Source: Alphaproteobacteria bacterium MarineAlpha10_Bin2 (lineage in GTDB: Bacteria > Pseudomonadota > Alphaproteobacteria > UBA828). From it: DNA of 9,579 nucleotides. The stretch is from the NCBI GenBank assembly GCA_002937555.1, contig PTKB01000088.1, positions 1 to 9,579 of the forward strand, read 5' to 3'. Of this stretch, positions 6,276-9,579 are shown piece after piece; positions within the stretch are counted from its first letter, which is position 1, and every line of letters begins with the position of its first letter. The position numbers and the translations under genes are program-made. The notes beneath the pieces are model-generated. The model worked only from the letters and a program-made list of their open reading frames with translations. It had not been told where the DNA came from and did no database searches.

Positions 6276-7670
6276 ATGCATGTGAAATCGGCCGCGGGCG
6301 TTGCCTTCGATACGGAATTTCCCATAGTCATTATTGGCGGCGGCGCTTGCGGGCTGACGATGGCGTTAACGCTGCGCGACGCTGGCGTCGCTGTGCTGGT
6401 GCTCGAGCGCGACCCCGCTCCGGCGGGCTCGACCGCACTGTCCTCGGGCTTCATTCCGGCCTGTGCGACGCCCTGGCAACAGGCGCGGGGCGTTGACGAT
6501 ACCATCGACCTCATGGCCGGCGACATTCAGGCGCAAGCGAAGGACCTGGCCGATCCCGACATCGTCGATCTCTGTTGCCGGCACTCGGGCCCGACCCTCG
6601 AATGGCTGACCGAAAAACACGGCATTCCCTTCGTTCTTATCGAAGGCTTTCTCTACACCGGCCAGCGCCGCCTACGCATGCATGCGGTGCCGGAGCGCAC
6701 CGGCGCCGCGCTGATGGCGCGCCTTTTGTCCGCAGTTGAGGCGGTGGAGGCCGATATCCTGTGCGGCGCTGAAGTCTGCGATTTGTATGCCGATGGCGAC
6801 GGCCGGGTACGCGGCGTCGGATTTCGCCGGCCTGACGGCAGCGAGGAGCGGGTGGGGTGCCAGGCGCTCCTCCTGGCGTGCAGTGGCTTCGGCGGAAACC
6901 GCGACATGGTGCGCCGCCACATCCCGGAAATGGCCGAAGCGGATTATTTCGGCCATGCCGGCAACCGCGGCGATGCCGTCCTCTGGGGCAAACAACTTGG
7001 CGCCGAGATCCGCCATATGGGCGCCTATCAGGGCCACGCCTCCGTTGCCGTGCCGCACGGCATTCTGATTACCTGGGCGGTGATGCGCGAAGGCGGCATT
7101 CAGGTCAATGCGGAGGGCCGGCGGTTCGCCGACGAGAGCCGCGGCTATTCGGAACATTCCGTCGACGTCCTTAGGCAACCCGGCGGCGCGGTGTGGGATA
7201 TCTACGACGCGCGCATCCATGACCTGGCCATGGATTTCGAAGACTACCGCCAGGCCGAAGCGGCGGGCGCGGTGAAAACGGCGGCGGACGAGGCGGCGCT
7301 TGGCCGCTCTCTCGGCTTGCCCGAAGCTGCGCTCGGCGAGACCTTGGCGCTGGCGCGAAACTGGGCCGAAGGTGATGGCCAAGATCCGTTCGGCCGGCGC
7401 TTCGATGACAAACCGGTGCTCACACCGCCCTATTACGCGGTGAAGGTCGGCGCCTCGCTGTTTCATACTCAGGGCGGACTAGCCATCGACACATCGGCTC
7501 GAGTGTTGCGCAGATCGGGCGCCGCGCTGCCCAATCTCTTTGCCGGCGGCGGCGCGGCTTGCGGTGTCTCGGGTCCCGAGGTATGGGGCTATTCCTCCGG
7601 CAACGGCTTGCTGACGGCGGTGATGCTGGGCCGCGTCGCGGGCGAAAGTGCGGCGGCTCTGGTATCCTGA
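6276..7670 (+). CDS. FAD-binding dehydrogenase, fumarate reductase/succinate dehydrogenase flavoprotein superfamily
   Basis: The 464-residue flavoprotein opens with a Rossmann strand VIIGGGACG (18-26) and an acidic residue ending the second strand (VLVLERD, E44). It contains GRRFADES (281-288), HTQGGL (397-402) and the C-terminal FAD contact GNGLLTAVMLGRVAG (442-456), preceded by FAGGGAACGVSG. This is the order seen in fumarate reductases, 3-ketosteroid delta-1-dehydrogenases and tricarballylate dehydrogenases. It should catalyse a C=C/C-C redox step or a related oxidation. There is no signal peptide, heme-binding CxxCH or FMN domain, so it looks cytosolic, without the cytochrome module of flavocytochrome c. 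The ATG has GAAGGG 8 bases upstream. The next gene begins 28 bases after the stop. Substrate unknown; a tricarballylate-like or unsaturated acid would fit the neighbourhood. Confidence 0.88.
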   Translation: MHVKSAAGVAFDTEFPIVIIGGGACGLTMALTLRDAGVAVLVLERDPAPAGSTALSSGFIPACATPWQQARGVDDTIDLMAGDIQAQAKDLADPDIVDLCCRHSGPTLEWLTEKHGIPFVLIEGFLYTGQRRLRMHAVPERTGAALMARLLSAVEAVEADILCGAEVCDLYADGDGRVRGVGFRRPDGSEERVGCQALLLACSGFGGNRDMVRRHIPEMAEADYFGHAGNRGDAVLWGKQLGAEIRHMGAYQGHASVAVPHGILITWAVMREGGIQVNAEGRRFADESRGYSEHSVDVLRQPGGAVWDIYDARIHDLAMDFEDYRQAEAAGAVKTAADEAALGRSLGLPEAALGETLALARNWAEGDGQDPFGRRFDDKPVLTPPYYAVKVGASLFHTQGGLAIDTSARVLRRSGAALPNLFAGGGAACGVSGPEVWGYSSGNGLLTAVMLGRVAGESAAALVS

Positions 7671-7686
7671 CAACGAAACCTTCATT

Positions 7687-7692
7687 GGGGAG
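7687..7692 (+). promoter_or_regulatory. Strong ribosome binding site of the HAD-family gene
   Basis: GGGGAG lies 6 bases before ATG 7699. It fixes the start there rather than at the in-frame ATG 7648, which lies inside the upstream flavoprotein gene and would add a non-conserved 17-residue extension. Confidence 0.7.
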
Positions 7693-7698
7693 ACAATA

Positions 7699-8655
7699 AT
7701 GAACTTGGTGAAACCGGACGCAGTCGAGCGCGTCGCGATCCTCGGCGCGGGCACCATCGGCGCTTCCTGGGCGGCGCAGTTCCTGGCTCAAGGCATGGCC
7801 GTCAATGTCTGGGACCCGGCGCCCGGATTCGAAGCGCGCTGCCGCGCCTTCGTCGATACCGCCTGGCCCGCTCTCACCAGGTTGGGCGCGCCCGCAGAGG
7901 CGGACGAAAGCCGCATGGCGTTTTTCGACGACCCGGCGGAGGCGGTGCGCGACTGCCAGTTCGTTCAGGAAAGCGGACCCGAAGACAAAAACATCAAAAT
8001 CGAGCTTTATAGCCGCCTCGATGACGCGCTCCCCGACGACGTCGTCATGGCGTCGAGCTCGTCAGGCCTCTTGATCAGCGAGCTCCAGGCCGGGCGCAAG
8101 GCAGCGGCGCGCTACGTCATCGGCCACCCCTTCAACCCGCCGCATCTGGTGCCGCTGGTCGAAGTCGTCGGCGGCAAGGAAACCGCTGCCGCCGCTGTCG
8201 ATTGGGCGCTCGCTTTCTACAATGGCTGCGGCAAGAAGGCGATCCGCATCAACCGCGAGGTGCCTGGCCATCTGGCCAACCGGATTCAAGCAGCGATGTG
8301 GCGCGAGGCGGTGCATCTGGTCGACACCGGCGTCGCCAGCGTCGAAGACGTCGATATCGCCGTCTCTTACGGCCCGGGCCTGCGCTGGGCGTTGATGGGG
8401 CCAAACCTAATTCTCCATCTTGCCGGCGGCGACGGCGGTGTGCGCCACGCGATTGAGCATTTCGGGCCGGCGATGGAATCCTGGTGGAAGGACCTCGGCA
8501 GCGCGCCGACGATTTCGGACGCAGCGGCGGAAAAACTAATCGCCGGCGTGGAAGCCGAAGCGACGGGCCGCTCAATCGGCGATTTGGTCGCCGAGCGCGA
8601 TCACTTGCTGATCTCGCTGTTGGAGATGCTGGCGCGCGAACGCGGCCGGACCTAG
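7699..8655 (+). CDS. 3-hydroxyacyl-CoA dehydrogenase family NAD-dependent enzyme (L-carnitine dehydrogenase/lambda-crystallin-like)
   Basis: The 318-residue protein starts with an NAD-binding Rossmann fold: VAILGAGTIG (12-21), then D39 at the end of the second strand, favouring NAD over NADP. The catalytic region has SSSSG (119-123), GHPFNPPHLVPLVEVV (142-157) with H143 and E155 as the likely His-Glu pair, and N194 in GHLANRIQ. The C-terminal domain contains VEDVDIAVSYGPGLRWALMGP (215-235). That segment resembles L-carnitine dehydrogenase and lambda-crystallin/L-gulonate dehydrogenase more than fatty-acid beta-oxidation HADs. The length of about 320 fits a single-module enzyme. It probably oxidises a free 3-hydroxy acid or small 3-hydroxy substrate to the 3-oxo form. 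No carnitine-catabolism partner genes (CoA transferase, thioesterase) are visible, so the exact substrate is open. The next gene starts 2 bases after its stop. Confidence 0.9.
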   Translation: MNLVKPDAVERVAILGAGTIGASWAAQFLAQGMAVNVWDPAPGFEARCRAFVDTAWPALTRLGAPAEADESRMAFFDDPAEAVRDCQFVQESGPEDKNIKIELYSRLDDALPDDVVMASSSSGLLISELQAGRKAAARYVIGHPFNPPHLVPLVEVVGGKETAAAAVDWALAFYNGCGKKAIRINREVPGHLANRIQAAMWREAVHLVDTGVASVEDVDIAVSYGPGLRWALMGPNLILHLAGGDGGVRHAIEHFGPAMESWWKDLGSAPTISDAAAEKLIAGVEAEATGRSIGDLVAERDHLLISLLEMLARERGRT

Positions 8656-8657
8656 CC

Positions 8658-9579
8658 ATGGTGCCGGCCTCAGACAACAGCGTCACCGTCCCGGCCGAAA
8701 TACTGCGTCGGCTGGTCAGCGATATCTTCGCCGCCGCCGGCTGCTCGGCCGCGGAAGCCGGGCGCATCGGCCATTATCTGACCGAATCCAACCTTTCCGG
8801 CCATGAAAGTCACGGCGTTCTCCGCGTGCCGCGCTATCTCCACTGGCTGCGCGAAGGCAAGATAGCGCGCGACCAGAATGTCGCCATCGTCAGCGAAAGT
8901 GATGTGCTGGCGGTGCTTGACGGCAATTACGGATTCGGCCAGACGGTCGGTCCACAGGCCGTGCGCCTCGGCATGGAGAAGGCGAAATCGAGCGGCCTGT
9001 CGCTGATCGCGCTGCGCAATTCCGGCCATCTCGGGCGCATCGGCGATTGGGCTGAGATGGCGGCGGCGGACGGGTTCATCTCGCTTCATTTCGTCAACAC
9101 CTCCGGCGTTGGCCTGCTGGTAGCGCCGTTTGGCGGGGCGGAGCGGCGCATGTCGACCAACCCGGTCTGCATTGGCATCCCCAACCACGACGGACAATCG
9201 CTGGTGCTCGATTTCGCCACGTCCGTCGTCGCCGAGGGCAAGGTGCTGAACGCGCTCGGCGGCGGCAAGCCTCTGCCGGCCGGGTCCTTAATCGATGGCG
9301 ACGGCACGCTTTCCACCGACCCGGCGCTGATTTACGGCGTCAGCGAAAGCACCCAGCCCTTGGATGTGCGCTCGGGCTCGGGCGCGATCCGCGCCATGGG
9401 CGAGCACAAGGGCTCGGGCCTTTCGTTTATGTGCGAGATCTTGGCCGGCGCCTTGACCGGCTCGGGCTGCTCGACGCCCGGCACCGAGCAATTGGCGAAC
9501 GGCATGCTGTCGATCTACATCGCACCCGAATTTCTCGCAACGTCCGACGGTTTTGCCACCGAATTGCGCGACTATGTTT
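8658..9579 (+). CDS. Malate/L-lactate dehydrogenase family (Ldh_2) oxidoreductase, 3' end outside window
   Basis: The frame is open from ATG 8658 to the window end (307 codons, no stop); family members are about 330-350 residues, so only the tail is missing. Hallmarks are NLSGHESHGVLRVPRY (45-60), NSGHLGRIG (121-129), the STNP loop (166-169), LDFATS (184-189) and GEHKGSGL (248-255). These belong to the NAD(P)-dependent Ldh_2 fold, distinct from classical Rossmann lactate dehydrogenases. Members act on L-malate, L-lactate, L-sulfolactate, ureidoglycolate, 2,3-diketogulonate and cyclic imino acids, so the substrate cannot be read from sequence. The start follows the previous stop by 2 bases with only a weak upstream GGA, implying translational coupling. 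It is the last visible member of an at least three-gene operon. Confidence 0.92.
   Translation, partial: MVPASDNSVTVPAEILRRLVSDIFAAAGCSAAEAGRIGHYLTESNLSGHESHGVLRVPRYLHWLREGKIARDQNVAIVSESDVLAVLDGNYGFGQTVGPQAVRLGMEKAKSSGLSLIALRNSGHLGRIGDWAEMAAADGFISLHFVNTSGVGLLVAPFGGAERRMSTNPVCIGIPNHDGQSLVLDFATSVVAEGKVLNALGGGKPLPAGSLIDGDGTLSTDPALIYGVSESTQPLDVRSGSGAIRAMGEHKGSGLSFMCEILAGALTGSGCSTPGTEQLANGMLSIYIAPEFLATSDGFATELRDYV

Overview
The window is a GC-rich bacterial segment whose genes mostly end their codons in G or C. It is packed with central-metabolism and catabolic enzymes and has short intergenic gaps. The protein families (MoxR-VWA pair, GlcD-like oxidase, CitE-like lyase, Ldh_2 dehydrogenase, carnitine-dehydrogenase-like HAD) and the codon use suggest a Proteobacterium, most likely an alphaproteobacterium. 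That assignment is inference. I see no tRNA, rRNA, CRISPR array, insertion sequence or phage gene.

Layout. (1) 1-814, plus strand: the 3' end of a LeuC-like large subunit, then a LeuD-like small subunit interrupted by a one-base insertion near 523. (2) 811-1674, minus strand: a PEP mutase/isocitrate lyase family C-C lyase, convergent with leuD and sharing the four bases TTAA as both stop codons. (3) 1675-1922: a divergent gap holding what looks like a 29-codon remnant of a short-chain dehydrogenase N-terminus. (4) 1923-4173, plus strand: a GlcD/D-lactate-dehydrogenase-type FAD oxidase, overlapped by 4 bases by a CitE/malyl-CoA-lyase-like gene that carries a one-base deletion near 3490. (5) 4160-4184: a compact hairpin terminator between convergent genes. 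(6) 4178-6215, minus strand: a two-gene operon of a MoxR AAA+ ATPase followed by a CoxE-type VWA protein, both apparently starting at TTG. (7) 6276-9579, plus strand and divergent from moxR: a flavoprotein of the fumarate reductase/ketosteroid dehydrogenase superfamily, a 3-hydroxyacyl-CoA-dehydrogenase-family enzyme, and a malate/L-lactate dehydrogenase (Ldh_2) running off the window.

How the genes may work together (inference). A LeuCD-type hydro-lyase, an isocitrate-lyase-type C-C lyase, a D-2-hydroxyacid oxidase, a CitE-type CoA-ester lyase and an L-2-hydroxyacid dehydrogenase together resemble a catabolic set for branched or substituted hydroxy-dicarboxylic acids (citramalate, dimethylmalate, malyl-CoA-like compounds) giving pyruvate, glyoxylate or acyl-CoA. 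The nearest precedent I know is dimethylmaleate hydratase plus 2,3-dimethylmalate lyase in nicotinate fermentation. The MoxR-VWA pair is probably an ATP-driven protein-activation machine whose client is not evident here. Two single-base indels in otherwise well-conserved genes are the most checkable oddity. They may be sequence errors or real gene decay.
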